Shown here: one piece after another, positions 32,899 to 45,117 of the stretch
Layout: each line of letters opens with the position of its first letter
How positions within the stretch are numbered: the first letter of the stretch is position 1
Assembly: GCF_018294505.1 (NCBI RefSeq)
Contig: NC_057809.1
Coordinates: forward strand, 133,150,979-133,214,978
From: Triticum aestivum
Taxonomy: Eukaryota; Streptophyta; Magnoliopsida; Poales; Poaceae
Length of the DNA: 64,000 bases
Direction of reading: 5' to 3'
Notes under the pieces: generated by a model
What the model was told of the DNA's origin: nothing
The model's input: only the letters and a program-made list of their open reading frames with translations
Database searches by the model: none
Translations under genes and position numbers: made by a program

Positions 32899-34610
32899 TG
32901 TTGGAAATATGCCCTAGAGGCAATAATAAAATGATTATTATATTTCCTTATTCATGATAATTGTCTATTATTCATGCTATAATTGTATTATCCGGAAATC
33001 GTAATACATGTGTGAATACATAGACCACAATGTGTCCCTAGTGAGCCTCTAGTTGACTAGCTCGTTGATCAACAAATAGTCATGGTTTCCTGGCTATGGA
33101 CATGGGGATGTCATTGATAACGAGATCACATCATTAGGAGAATGATGTGATGGACAAGACCCAAACCTAAGCATAGCACAAAGATCGTGTAGTTCATTTG
33201 CTGTAGCTTTTCTGAATGTCAAGTATCATTTCCTTAGACCATGAGAATTGTGCAACTCCCGGATACCGTAGGAGTGCTTTGGGTATGCCAAACGTCACAA
33301 GGTAACTGGGTGAATATAAAGGTACATTACAGGTATCTCCGAAAGTGTCTGTTGGGTTGGCACGAATCGAGACTGGGATTTGTCACTCCGTATGACGGAG
33401 AGGTATCTCTGGGCCCACTCGGTAATGCATCATCATAATGAGCTCAATGTGATCAAGTGGTTGATCACGGGATCATGCATTACGATACGAGTAAAGTGAC
33501 TTGCCGGTAACGAGACTGAACAAGGTATTGGGATATCGACGATCGAGTCTCGGACAAGTAACGTACCGATTGACAAAGGGAATTGAATACGGGATTGATT
33601 AAGTCCTCGACATCGTGGTTCATCCGATGAGATCATCGAGGAGCATGTGGGAGCCAACATGGGTATCCAGATCCCGCTGTTGGTTATTGGCCGGAGAGCC
33701 GTCTCGGTCATGTCTACGTGTCTCCCAAACCCGTAGGGTCTACACAATTAAGGTTCGGTGATGCTAGGGTTGTAGAGATATGAGTATGCAGTAATTCGAA
33801 AGTTGTTCGGAGTCCCGGATGAGATCCTGGACGTCACGAGGAGTTCCGGAATGGTCCGGAGGTGAAGAATTATATATAGGAAGTGTAGTTTCGGCCATCG
33901 GGAAAGATTCGGGGTCACCGGTATTGTACCGAGACCACCGGATGGGTCCCGGGGGTCCACCGGGTGGGGCCACCCATCCCGGAGGGCCCCATGGGCTGAA
34001 GTGGGGAGGGGAACCAGCCCATAGTGGGCTGGTGCGCCCCCCTTGGGCCCCCATGCGCCTAGGGTTGGAAACCCTAGGGTGGGGGGCGCCTCCACTTGCC
34101 TTGGGGGGCACTCCACCCCCCTTGGCCGCCCCCCCCCCCCAAGGAGATCCCATCTCCTAGGGCCGGCGCCCCCCCCCAGGGGGCCTATATAAAGGAGGGG
34201 AGGGAGGGCAGCCGCACCTGAAGTCCTGGTGCCTCCCTCTCCCCTGCTACACCTCTCCCTCTCGCAGAAACTCGGCAAAGCCCTGCTGCGATCACTGCTG
34301 CATCCGCCACCACGCCGTCGTGCTGCTGGATCTTCATCAACCTCTCCTTCCCCCTTGCTGGATCAAGAAGGAGAAAACGTCATCCGCTCCGTACGTGTGT
34401 TGAACGCGGAGGTGCCGTCCGTTCGGCACTTGGTCATCGGTGATTTGGATCACGGCGAGTACGACTCCATCATCCCCGTTCTCTTGAACGCTTCCGCTCG
34501 CGATCTACAAGGGTATATAGATGCACTCTTCTCTCGTTGCTAGTTGACTCCATAGATTGATCTTGGTGAAACGTAGGAAATTTTTTTGTTTACTGCTACG
34601 ATCCCCAACA
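32899..34610 (+). repeat. 3' LTR of the outer Angela element
   Basis: 1712 bp, preceded by the polypurine tract AAGTGGGAGAC. TATA box TATATAAA at 34186-34193. It ends ATCCCCAACA, followed by the ATGTG duplication. Confidence 0.95.
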
Positions 34611-34804
34611 ATGTGCATGTTTGAGTCAAGTTGAGTGACTGCATTTCCATATTTTCGAAGTTCTAGCATCAAATTGAACATCCAGTGCAAGTTCTATAAT
34701 TGGCCGTGATATTACCTCTGTGAACTATCTATGAATCGTCTTTTTTATCTATTTTTAATCTATGCATATGTTTCTTTTATATTTGTTCGGAGTGCATATG
34801 TTGT

Positions 34805-34941
34805 TTGTGCGAGAGCGTTTTTTTTGCAGCGGCTGCTAGAGCGGCTCACGCGCCCTAAAATTTGCAGCGGCCGCTGGAGCAAACGCAGCCCACCGCGCAA
34901 AAATAGACGCTCCGCGAGCTGTAAACGTGTTGGAGATGCTC
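34805..34941. mobile_element. Right end of a truncated PIF/Harbinger element
   Basis: The block ends GTTGGAGATGCTC (to 34941), the inverted form of the GAGCATCTCCAAC end of Harbinger elements, and is followed by TAA. Inside are the duplicated GCAGCGGC(T/C)GCT(A/G)GAGC words. No matching left end is seen upstream. Confidence 0.55.
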
Positions 34942-34956
34942 TAAGGAATCATCCTT

Positions 34957-35348
34957 TTCTGAGTCCGGACTCGTCTGCACCCGTGTTGAATAAAAAATCA
35001 AAACAAATACTAGAATTTTTTAAAAATTCCAAAAAATTTCTCATAGTAGACAATTTGGTGCGTGAAGTCTGGCCCAATTTTCAAATAATTTGGACAACTG
35101 AGCAACTCTCGGCAAGAAAGACAAATTCAGGGTATGTAAAAAAGTTTACTGTTCACGTACTGTTTGACTCGATTTTGTCTTTTTGCTGAGAGTTATTCAT
35201 ATGTCCAAATAAGCTAATTTTTGGAGCGAACCTTACGCAATAAATTGTCTACCATGGGAAAAAGAACTGGATTTTTTTTTGAATATTTCTAGTATTTTTT
35301 TATTTTATTTTTCTGATCGGGTGCAGATGAGCTGGCACCGAATCGCTG
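34957..35348. mobile_element. Foldback MITE with ~115-bp inverted arms
   Basis: The left arm (about 34960-35076) contains TCTGCACCCG, AATACTAGAA and TAGTAGACAATTT. The right arm (about 35223-35341) holds the same words inverted (AAATTGTCTACCA, TTCTAGTATT, CGGGTGCAGA). The interior is about 150 bp and non-coding. No target duplication was confirmed. Confidence 0.6.
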
Positions 35349-36036
35349 TTCACTTCTTATTGTAATATCAGCATATAGATTATCTTTTGCCAGGGCCGGC
35401 TCCCTTGACTTGCTTCTTAGTAGATGTTCAAGAGGAAGTAGTTTGCAAAAGCAGGCAAGAAAACCAAATTCAAGTTGGCCAAGATTACAATTTGGGCTAG
35501 CATGGTATTAGGACCGATTTTCTTGATTTTATCACTCATTATGGGCATGCGTTCAGAGAATACAAACAGGGATTTACAAACAAAAAAGAAGACAAAAAAG
35601 AATTCATTGTCACTTTCTTTTCTGTTGTGTGAAAGATAAAAGTCTTTACGCGAGAGCAATAGAGGATGGGATACATCTATCTCTTCTAAGCAACCTCTTC
35701 TGAATTCTTAAGACCATTCTTGCAGTCGGATACCATGCTCAAGAGGAAATAGTGTTGGGAACCAGCAGTACACAGGGATAAAACAAAAGTGGAAGAATGT
35801 CACTATTATTCAGTCTCCTTGAACGAACCAAGCTGATAATAACAGCAGTGGCCGAGTCATATTTACACAGGAATCCGAGCATTATGTACACAAGGCAGCA
35901 AGCAAACGCAGACGAAGCAACTGAGCAAAGCCATAAATAAACTTTAAACAAGTGGCTGTATATTTACAGTTGAGGTTTTTTTTCTCCCTTCATTTCAGCA
36001 GCCATGACTAGGCAGGATCAGGAAGGCGTTATTGCT
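35349..36036. other. 3' flank / 3' UTR side of ATG11
   Basis: No independent gene is seen. The sequence next to the ATG11 stop codon (36037) is likely its 3' UTR; the polyadenylation site could not be placed. Confidence 0.5.
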
Positions 36037-39000
36037 TCAACGAGCAGTGGCAGCAGTGTCAGGCAGCATCGCCACCGTCACCACGAAGTACTCGCGGCCT
36101 GCCGGCAGGCCATAGGGGTTGCTGTTCAGCGCGGACCGCCGATGGCCGCCAGGGCGCGGCGAGGCTTCGTTCTGGTCGGTGTGCTTTACCGCGCGCCGCT
36201 CAATGTGCACGATCTGGCCGATTATGTAGGCGGGCTGCCGAGGAAGGTGGGGCTCCGTGAACAGGGCCACCGACTCCTCGGAGAGGTAGTAGTTCGACCG
36301 GCTCCGGTTGATCGCCTCGTAGTGCCCAGCAGGGTTCCGGACAAACACCGCAAGCTCGTGGACGTCGAAATGCCCAACCGATATCTTCTCCTTGCTGGCC
36401 TGTTGAAACAGTTTTGAAGCACACGCTACACCTTACTTGCTCGTTACCGCAAATTAACAGTACAAGAGATTAACTCATACAAATTCAGTCAGGTCTAACT
36501 TTATAATAGATTTCAAATCCACAGCATGCCTGTTAATACTCACTCATGTTCACGAGTCATGTTATGTCATTACTTTTGGGTAGTTCATTATTTTACCAAA
36601 TTCAAGGTTTGTCTGATTTTTTATGAGTATCTTACCAACGAAAATATTCACATTCTATGATTAGAGAAGCTGAATTCCGTACCTGTTTTTCCAGTTGAAA
36701 TTTACTATATAGATTGTTGACCAGTGTTTTCTTCTCCTCCAACTCTTTTATAAGAATCCCATGTGCTGCTTCCACCCTTGAGTAGCGTTCTATCAGCTCC
36801 TCACTCTGCCGTGACAGGAAACTAACCTTGTCCGCAAGGATCTTAATGCATTGCTGGAACTGAGTGGTAGAATCAGCTTCATCCTTCTTTACAGAACTGG
36901 AACAAAACAAGCCATTACAAAGGGGCCAGCAAGTACAGAACAACACTTAGATATCTCTTTCAGTAGGAAAAGGATCAAAGCCAAGGACATTAAAAACAAA
37001 CATATCTCTAGGTTAGTAACTAGTAATATAAAAATTGGCAAAAATAACTAATTCTCTGGAGGCACTGACTATGATTTTAACACCAGATTCTAAAATACGA
37101 TGTGCTTGACATTATCCCTCCGACAATTCATTTTCTCCCTAGGAGCAGATACACTTTTGTAATGAAATACTCAAATCCTTTGGCCAAGAACAGCAAATGT
37201 CTCTTTAGTCTCACATCAAGACACTAACACAAAATACAACAATCTGCACCTGCTTCCAATAAATGATTTACATTCAGTTGGATTATTCATTAGTTCTAAA
37301 GAAAGCCCAATCATCATGCATTGCTGATAAATCAGATATGTGTACCACAATGAGCTTGAAATGATACACACTGAGCAGTCAGTATACATATAACTTGACA
37401 CAAATTAACGCAAATGAGAGAAACATGATACCTTGCTAAGGAGAGGGCTAAAGTTCGCAGAGAGTCTGCAAAGCCAGACATGCCCGGTGCGGTGACACAA
37501 TTATTTAGTCTTTCAAACAGACCATGTATCCTCAGAGCAGATGACCTCAAAGCATCATACTCAACAGCCCTTCTATCAGCGGAACATTTGTTGGTACGAG
37601 CCTCTTCCCTTGCCTCATGCAAGCAGTTTTCCAGGTGCGCACAATTAATCTGTATCAAGATTTATAAAATACAAAATAAGTAATGTTGCTTTATGTAAGC
37701 ATGGAAGGAATACTTCAATTTGCAGAAAGCAGGTGAAGATTAATCTGTATATCTTACCTGAGACTCGTCAAGTAGAACACGAGCATTTTCAAGTTCTTCC
37801 TTAAGAGAGTTAACTTCGCCCATCACAGAGCTAAGTTTACTTTCTGCCTCATCCAACTGTTTTGATTTTTTATCTATTGTGTTTTGCAACTCTGACACAA
37901 AGAGCTCGTTATTCCTAAACTCCAAAGTATGATGTTCATTGGTTTTGGAGTTTAAGATGCCAAGAGGACCTTCTACAGGAATATCCGAAGTATCCACCAT
38001 AGTGAGGTGAGTCAACATCTGCCCTTCCTTATCAATATTGACAACCTTATGTTCATTATCACGTGAAAATTCTGCCATGGGAGCATCCAGATTACCGCAT
38101 CCTGCTGAGTTAAGTAATTGCAAGTTCAGTGCGCCTGAAACGTCAGTCATATTCTCATCACCACCTTCTGTTTGTTTAGATGGCTGTTCAGATGTTGATG
38201 ATGTCTCATCCATGGCCACACTTGATTCGTCACGCAGATGGGTTTGCCTACCTCCATCCAGGTTGCAGTCATTACCTTTGAATGTAGAAAGAAGGAAATC
38301 TGATGCGCTTTTGCTTCCTGAAACCATTTGCCCGTGTATGTACTGATTCGCTAATTGTTCCTCAAGCTCCTGTATACGCTTTTCAAAGGACAAGCACTGC
38401 TCCTGCTTTGCTTTCAACACTGACTGAAGCTGGTTGGCATATTCATCCTTCGCGGAAAGTGCCTGAGCTGTTTTCTCTCTTGCATTTCTCAACACATTAT
38501 CATTCTGCCCTTCATCAATAGATTCATGTGCGTATTCAGCACCAAAAGTGCAGAGAACTGCAATTGCAGAAGCGAGCTCTGCTTTTAATCTGGCGTTCTC
38601 CACTTCTAATACACTAGTCCCTGTTATATCAACAGTATCACAGCCCCCAAAAAAATCCTGGGAATCCATTTGGCCATCAGTATTCAGACTGTTTTGTTCG
38701 GCGTTAGTGAAATTTCCAGTGGTACTAGAATCACTTGATGAAGACTTATGTTGCTGTGACCTCTCAGGTTTCGAAAGAGACCCCACTAAAGACCGGGGGG
38801 CGAGCTTTTCCAGATCATCAACATCAATTGGAAGTAGATCGCAATCAAACGGTGCAATGTTTACATCACACTGGCTAGGTGAACCAAACAGCCCCATGGA
38901 ACCCATGATTTCTCCTCGAATGTACTTACGCCATGTACGAAGGAAAACCTCGCGTCTCCTTATCTCCACTTCACGCTCTGCTGCTAGTTTTTCAGCAAGC

Positions 39001-40896
39001 TGTCCAGCCAAGCCAGTATACAGCTTGAAAGAATGCCTTCTTCGCACGACCTCGGCAAGACAAGCCTTGTATGCATGGCCCAAGCCACCCAGTAGTTTCA
39101 GATAAGAAAATTCTTTGTCTCGACTATCTATTGCCTCTTCGTATAAAATGAACTGACTCATCATCATGTCCTTGATATCAATTTGAGCAGATTTGACCCC
39201 TTTCACGCAAACATGTACTAGAGTATTTGTTTCGTTTTTCTTGGTCTTGCATTTCTGAAGCAAGTTTGTAAGCATGCGATCAAACTTACGTACGCTGGGC
39301 AAATTATCCTTTTCATGTACCTCATAGATACGACCAACTGCTGAAACTGCATCATGAGGTCGGACAGAAGCGGACAGCTGGCTCCTTGAGCATTCATCAA
39401 CAAGCTTCTTTGATGTATCCACGTCTTTACTGCAGAACATAAGAGTTCTCAGAATATAGTGTGAAAGAATCATGTTTCAATTATGGCACAAAAGATGGAT
39501 AATAAATATAGTAGTTACCAGATTAATTAAGACTCAGGATAAGAAACTGTTGTGTGGTAGTGGTACCATAAGTTCATAGCATATAAAGACCAGATAACAT
39601 ATCCCAATAAACTGTTATCCCTTCATTCAGATAAGTGCCGATCTCGCTTGTTACACTGTTAACATATTACTAATGCAAATCATAAGAACTTAGAAACTTT
39701 TTGGTAGAACCAACATATTTTCTACACAATAAAATGGCAATCCATTGTTTACTCCACCATGCAAAACCATTTTCCAGCGTTTTGTAAGTAGTTTAATTAC
39801 CAGCAACTCAAATTCAAGCCAATCTACATGGTAGTCAACTAGTCATTAACTCAAGGTCAGTAATAGTTCTCCTGAAGTACGCACAGAAAAGCAACAACTA
39901 GTTAAATATATGGTCATTGCTTCAGTCTAACCTTAGAGACTGCATGATGCTCTTCTGGTCACCGATGACTCTATGATGCTCCTTTATCAGTGCCTCCAGA
40001 TCCTTCCATGCACTCGAGCTCATAGAGTTCAACAAGCTCTCCACCCTCCTCTTTAACTCCTGAAATTTTGCCTTCAGCGGCGAGACAAAATCCTCAAAAC
40101 CCCTCTGTGAGCTTAAGTACTCATCTGCCAGCTTCCTCAATCTATTCTCATCCATAAGGTCCAGCAAGCACCGTCTGCCCTCACACTGAAGGTGTGGATG
40201 CAACTTAATAGCACGCAACCTCTGCACATCTCTCTCGAAGGTTGACAGAACTTCGTCGTATCCACGGTGCTGCTGAGCAAAGGACCGCATGAAATTTGAA
40301 TAGCGCATTGAGGGCTTGCGGAATGCTTGCTCCAGGTTGCTCCTAGCCATGTCCAGAGCACGCTCCTGCACCTGCCACTCCCGCAGCAGCCTCCTGCACA
40401 CCTCGTACTTGGCCACGCTAGATTGGTACAGCGCGTTGGCCACCTGGAAGTCATACCTGAACCTGACTTCGTAAGACACCAGCGCCTTCAAGGCCGGGTC
40501 AGCAGACACCTCCAGTGCGGTGTCCTGCGGCCGGGGCGGCGGCGGAATCGATGGCTCAGGGATGTCGATAGACTCCGGCGCCGGTGGCGGCGCGTCGGCA
40601 TGGAGGCGAGCCTTGTTGTAGAGGAAGACCTCGCGGTCGTCGCGGGGGAGGTTGTAGTGGGCGAGGTGGTTGGCGCCGTCGAGGGGGATGTTGCCGCAGA
40701 GGAGGAGCTGGTCGGCGGGCGGGACGCCGCAGACGTGCTCGATGGCGCGCTGGATGGCCTCGACCCGCGTGCCGCCCCCGCACTCGAACTCCATGCTGTG
40801 GCCGTTCTCCGCCACGTGCACCATCAGCTTCTGCCCCAGCGCCGCGCCCTCCGCGCCGGCGCTGCCGCCCGCCGTCACCGCCGACCCGGAACTCAT
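36037..40896 (-). CDS. ATG11: Autophagy-related protein 11 (ATG11), complete
   Basis: Five minus-strand exons, in order of translation: 40896-39932, 39429-37758, 37649-37432, 36896-36683, 36399-36037. All introns are GT-AG and the phases join, giving 1143 residues, close to the ~1150 of Arabidopsis ATG11. The start is MSSGS at 40896 with A at -3; the frame is open for 70 codons upstream, but that part has no family similarity I recognise. Near the N-terminus is a ubiquitin-like fold (MVHVAENGHSMEFEC, then REVFLYNKARL). The ATG17-like region follows (DPALKALVSYEVRFRYDF, SIMQSLSKD across the first junction). Long coiled coils fill most of exon 2. The C-terminal ATG11 domain is in exon 5 (KISVGHFDVHELAVFV ... 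YYLSEESVALF ... PYGLPAGREYFVVTVAML). In plants ATG11 is a cytosolic scaffold of the ATG1/ATG13 kinase complex for bulk and selective autophagy. No lesion was seen. Confidence 0.95.
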
Positions 40897-41600
40897 CTTC
40901 CCGGACAAGTTCCCCTCCACCAGATTTTGCTGTACTTTTTTTTCCCTGCTTTCCTTTTCTGCCTCGCGCCCCTTCAGATTAAAAATCTGCGGTTCTACCA
41001 CGCCACCAAACGGCACGGAGTCGTAGCCCAGGCACCAAATCCTCAATCTCTCGGCGCCCAGTCGCGCACGAAGCCCGCGGCCTGCCTTCCCACCGATCGC
41101 GCGCACCCAATCTCCGACCCGTGCGGCGGGAAGGCGGCGGCTCCCTTGGAAATTCCGGCGAGAGACGGGGGCTCCTGGGTGGGATCGACGTGTCTCGCCC
41201 CCAATTCGGCCGGTTCACCAACCCCGCACGGATTTGGGCTGGGGATGGATAGCTTTCGGGGTTTCCCACCCTCCCTTGCGGGCGGACGGAAGCGACCTCC
41301 TCCAACCCAAATCTGAGTCCTCCCGGGGTACGACTCCGGCTCCGGCTGCGTTTGATTCGGTCGCGGAGGTTGGGGGCGGAGACGAGACGAGATGAGTTGG
41401 GATTTTCTTTCTCCCCTGCTTGGGAAGGATTGGGCAGTGGCGTCAGGAAGGAAGACGAGCAGACGAGGGAGGGGGAGAACAAAAAGGGAAAGTTTACAGG
41501 GGGCGGATGAAAGAGTGGGGTATGCTGCCGTGTGGGAGTACAATGTTGCGGGGTGTTTCGCGGAGGGGTCCTTCTCGGTTCCGCTAATTGACGTGGTGTG
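40897..41600 (-). promoter_or_regulatory. 5' UTR and promoter region of ATG11
   Basis: GC-rich sequence upstream of the ATG11 start. No TATA box is evident near a plausible start site, as expected for a broadly expressed gene. Open frames on both strands here reflect base composition only. Confidence 0.45.
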
Positions 41601-42930
41601 AATTATTGGAGGAGAGAGAGCTTTTTTTTTGCATTGGAGGAGAGAGAGCTTGCTTCTCTCGCAAGGGTAGAACCGGTGGCCGGTAGCAAGGATAGTACAT
41701 TGTATATTTAATTAATATAATTATTAACAAAAAAAACGTGTCTAGATGTACGTATCTGTATATATAGATAATCTGAGTTGATTAATTCGGACCGAAGGTA
41801 ATATGTAATACTCTTTGTCAGATGTATCTATAAGTATTTTTGTCACATGATCATTTTTTTCTATTTTGCCCACATGATCTTAGATTAGATGATCATGGTC
41901 AGCTCAGTTGGTCCTCACTGTGGGGAAAATTGTTAGCATGTCCTAATTTTGTTCGAAGCTACAAGCAGCATGTACATGTACATGATCTACGTGGTGTATG
42001 CGAGGTCATGTGTGAGTGTGAGTCCCTCTATTATTGTGTGATGGTATCCACGCAGATGCTACAAGTCTCACAGGGTATATCCCGTTGGAAATATTATCCT
42101 GATTAGACTAATCCATGAGTAATAAGTATGGCAAATAAGATATGCATTTTATATCGATACCTAAGCATGTGAGCACGTACAGTACATAAAACCAAAATAT
42201 CTATAAACAATATATATACGACCAGCATATGAACGAGCAAGTAGGGGATGAACGAGTCATACCCTTCGGTTGCCCAGGCCAACGTGGCGGCTGTAGCCTC
42301 GGTATCGGTCGAGGCCTTCTTCTTGGCGACTTCGTCGTCAGCCATGGAGTCGATGCAGGAGAAGTAGTGGAGGCAGAGGCAGACGGAGACAGGAGCGGGT
42401 TGGGAGCAGTCGCGTCGAGACGCTCCCCAAAAACCTTATTGTCATTCTCCGGGCAGAATCTCGAACGACGGGGTTCTGGAGGCACCTGCTCTTCCAACCA
42501 ACCGTGCACACGGTCGTCGGGATGGGATCGTCGGAAGCAGCACACTGAGAGGAACAGTAGATAACGGGTAGGATTGTGCAAGAAGGAAGGAGTGAACTGA
42601 GTTACGATTCACTCCACTCGCCACCGTCTGTAGATGGGCCTGGGCTCAGGCCCACAACCGAGTCCACGTATAGCCCACAGTCCAACGTCTTGGACAGTGG
42701 CGACTCGTCAATTAATTCGAGATTAATTAACCATTCCTGACCGGCAAAAATAAATTTCGGCCTAGCTCATTCCTGCAAGCCGCGGTGCACGTGTGTCGTG
42801 ACGAGCCGAGGCGAGGCAGGCGGCGAAGGAGGAGGAACGCGCGTGTATAACTCCTTTTCCCAAGCTCTCAACGGCATGTGGTAGAGCAACTCTTATAAAG
42901 GGGTCTCACTCTCACTCCACTAGCAGTATA
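41601..42930. other. Intergenic; one small minus-strand ORF
   Basis: A degenerate Stowaway-like right half ends near 41807 (GATTAATTCGGACCGAAGG). A minus-strand frame from ATG 42345 to 42103 encodes 80 residues. It has an acidic, Ala/Thr-rich start (MADDEVAKKKASTDTEAT) and a hydrophobic middle. The start context and a GT after CCGAAGG at about 42263 would also fit a first exon. I recognise no family. Confidence 0.3.
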
Positions 42931-43020
42931 CCCCCGTCTCAGAATAAGTGTCTCAACTTTGTACTAACTTTAGTACAAAGTTATACTAAGCTTGATACAC
43001 TTATTTTGGAACCGAGGGAG
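42931..43020. mobile_element. Stowaway MITE
   Basis: A 90-bp hairpin: CCGTCTCAGAATAAGTGTCTCAACTTTGTACTAA pairs with TTAGTACAAAGTTATACTAAGCTTGATACACTTATTTTGG, with terminal CCGAGGGAG. TA target duplication at 42929-42930 and 43021-43022. Confidence 0.9.
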
Positions 43021-43022
43021 TA

Positions 43023-44034
43023 CTAAACTTTCCATCATTTGCCATGCACCTAAATGGACCTTATAGATTATCCAGGGATTATTGTCTTATACGGGTCTAA
43101 GCCCATCTACAATCCAACAATCCCCCACCAGATCTCAAGGCACATAAATTTGTCAGCGGTTCCAAATAATATTTGATATGCCAGAATTTTCAGTGGAGAC
43201 TGTTAAGTTGAACTTCCACCTAGAGCAACATGATTAGACCTCTTCATAACTGAACAATGGACCATGCCTTGAATTGTCAGTTTGGCGTGCAGATGTTTCG
43301 CCAATTGTCGTCCAGTACGTGGCTACCGAAGGTAAATCCCACGGGTGGAGCATATTAGTCACACTCATGCCCTGTTCACGAGCTTCCTATAGATTACCCA
43401 ATCTCATAGAGACGCCAGATCCGAATTAAAATACACCAATCGCATGTTTCCGAATTAAAATACACCAATCGCATGTGTAACCGTGACCGTCTGTTTTCGA
43501 GTGAGTTCAAGAAAAGAACACAGTGGGGTTATGTTTTTACTCTTGTACTCGAAGTTAGCCACCATACAATGCTTAGTACTTGTTGCAACCTCACAACTTA
43601 TCCATTCCATACCCATTAAGCTTTGCTAGTCTTGATACCCATGGTAATGGGATTGCTGAGTCCTCATGACTCGCAGATTACTACAACAACAAATGCAGGT
43701 ACAGGTAATGCGATGATTCGACGTGAGAGCGATGCTTGCTTGTTTTGTGGTTCTTCTTCTTCGATCAAGGGCTAGGTTCCTAGTCGGCATCCTGGACTAG
43801 CAGGGTGGATGTCGCTAGTGTTTTTCATTTGATTTCATCCGTAGTCGGATGCTGCTCTGTATGATGTTTGATGTATTAATGTGCCAATTGTATGCCTTTG
43901 TCTGTATCCCCATTTGAGTTGTATATGGTACGATGTAATGATATCCACCTTGTAAAAGCGTCTTCAATATGCGGCTCTATCCTTGGTGGGACCTTCGAGT
44001 TCCTCTCGGATAGGATCGATCGCATATTGGGCGT
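43023..44034. other. Intergenic, probable retroelement remnant
   Basis: No gene is seen. A 27-bp direct repeat CCGAATTAAAATACACCAAT... occurs twice in tandem (about 43420-43475). The stretch 43700-43920 (GTGAGAGCGATGCTTGCTTG, AGTCGGCATCCTGGACTAGC) looks like the 3' untranslated part of a retrotransposon, but no LTR was identified. Confidence 0.35.
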
Positions 44035-44674
44035 CACTGGTGCAGAGACCTGCTATGCAGACGGTTTTCAACCCCTTTCCGCGACGGCACTTGGAACCAT
44101 CGCCAAGTGAGTGTGGGCGATAGGGGGCCCTTCCCACGCGACCCATAAACCGTCGGGGATAGGCCCTCCTGGCACACAAAATGAGTTCGTGTGCGATCTG
44201 GCGAGGCATCGAAACCCAATCATTTCCGTTTGTATGTACATCCCACACGGCGAATCCCAGAAAAACATTTTCGTTCGTATGTATATCGCACACAGTTTTT
44301 TGTGTAGAAATATTTATGCAAGGTGGCCTAACGCAAACAGTTCTCTGCCGGAAGCCGTGTGTGATTGTTAATTGATCAAACACGCCTACTTTCTAGGAAC
44401 TGTGTGGGTTGTTAGAGTTCATCGTCCACGGTGTTGTCTGAGTAACTGTCTGCAATAGAAAACCCCAATAAGCAGGGTAATTACCCTATTATTGATAATC
44501 AGTGTAGTAATCAAATTGATATTTCTCATAAAACACACTAGATATTTCATATCCGTATAACTGCAACCCGGATTTCATAATCGAATTACATCAGATAGCT
44601 TCGGCACTCGGTTATGCCATTACACAATAGCACCAGGTTTCACATGAAACATCGAAAACCTTTGGAAAGTAGCA

Positions 44675-45117
44675 TCATACACGATAAATAGACAGATGAA
44701 TCTCATCTGGGAAACTGCAGAAACGGAAGGCAAATATTGAGCCTTCAGTGATGTTGAATGTCCTTGCGACTTTAGGCCAGTGGCTATGGATAATTGTCCG
44801 CCCAACCTTCATCCTCTTCAGGAAGACTTCAATATTGTACCATGGGTGTTGAATGAATACCTTCCTCGCCTCTTGACCATGCAGGTGGTTTGAGAGGTAA
44901 TCATCGGTGAACTACTTTGAAAAGTACTAAAAACAAAGATATGCATAAACCGCTGTTATAGATTTTGAAATGGCGCAAGGGGTAAAAACAAGGTAAAAGA
45001 GTTAGTACCATCCTATAGTTGACTGATGTCTTCTTCATTGTGCAAACAAAGATCTTGTTGTTATTTGTCAAAAGTTTCTTCGTACTAACAATCTTCTGAG
45101 TTTCTTGACTTGACTAA
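44675..45117 (-). pseudogene. B3-like DNA-binding domain fragment in two exons
   Basis: Minus-strand exon 45117-45009 reads through NNNKIFVCTMKKTSVNYRM and ends at a GT donor. After a 97-base intron with an AG acceptor, exon 44911-44675 reads FTDDYLSNHLHGQEA, then WYNIEVFLKRMKVGRTIIHSHW, FNITEGSIFAFRF and IHLSIYRV before TGA. The order (beta strand, short helix FTDDYLS, a G-R-T-I strand, an HW/helix segment, EGSIFAFRF) is that of plant B3/REM domains. The exon junction falls in phase inside the domain. Upstream exons are interrupted by the solo LTR at 45118. B3 domains bind DNA in the nucleus; captured B3 sequences inside CACTA elements would explain the location. The assignment is by reading the pattern, not by search. 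Confidence 0.5.

Larger units (their letters stand above)
17269..34610 (+). mobile_element. Angela-type Ty1/Copia retrotransposon, full length, interrupted
   Basis: The element has TG...CA ends, LTRs at 17269-18976 and 32899-34610, and a perfect target duplication ATGTG (17264-17268 and 34611-34615). The LTR start TGTTGGAAATATGCCCTAGAGGC is that of the Angela/BARE/WIS group. Without the inner 8.6-kb insertion it is about 8.7 kb, the normal Angela size. By eye the two LTRs differ at roughly 50-60 positions (about 3%). The coding region carries one frameshift and three premature stops. Confidence 0.95.
14478..34719. mobile_element. Long-TIR DNA transposon, copy 2, host of nested insertions
   Basis: The left end AGAGGTAATATCA (14478-14490) is inverted at the right end TGATATTACCTCT (34707-34719). 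The similarity runs inward over more than 100 bp, for example AGTCATAAAACTTG near 14497 against the right side of copy 1. After removal of the nested Harbinger and Angela elements about 1.7 kb remains, including a gap, and it aligns with copy 1 at 1039-2455. No transposase frame is visible, so it is non-autonomous. Long TIRs suggest a Mutator-type element, but no 8-11 bp target duplication could be recognised. Confidence 0.6.

Noticed and set aside
40327..41316. 329-codon plus-strand ORF
   Set aside because: It is antisense to ATG11 exon 1 and its 5' region. High GC leaves the shadow frame open; no domain is recognisable.
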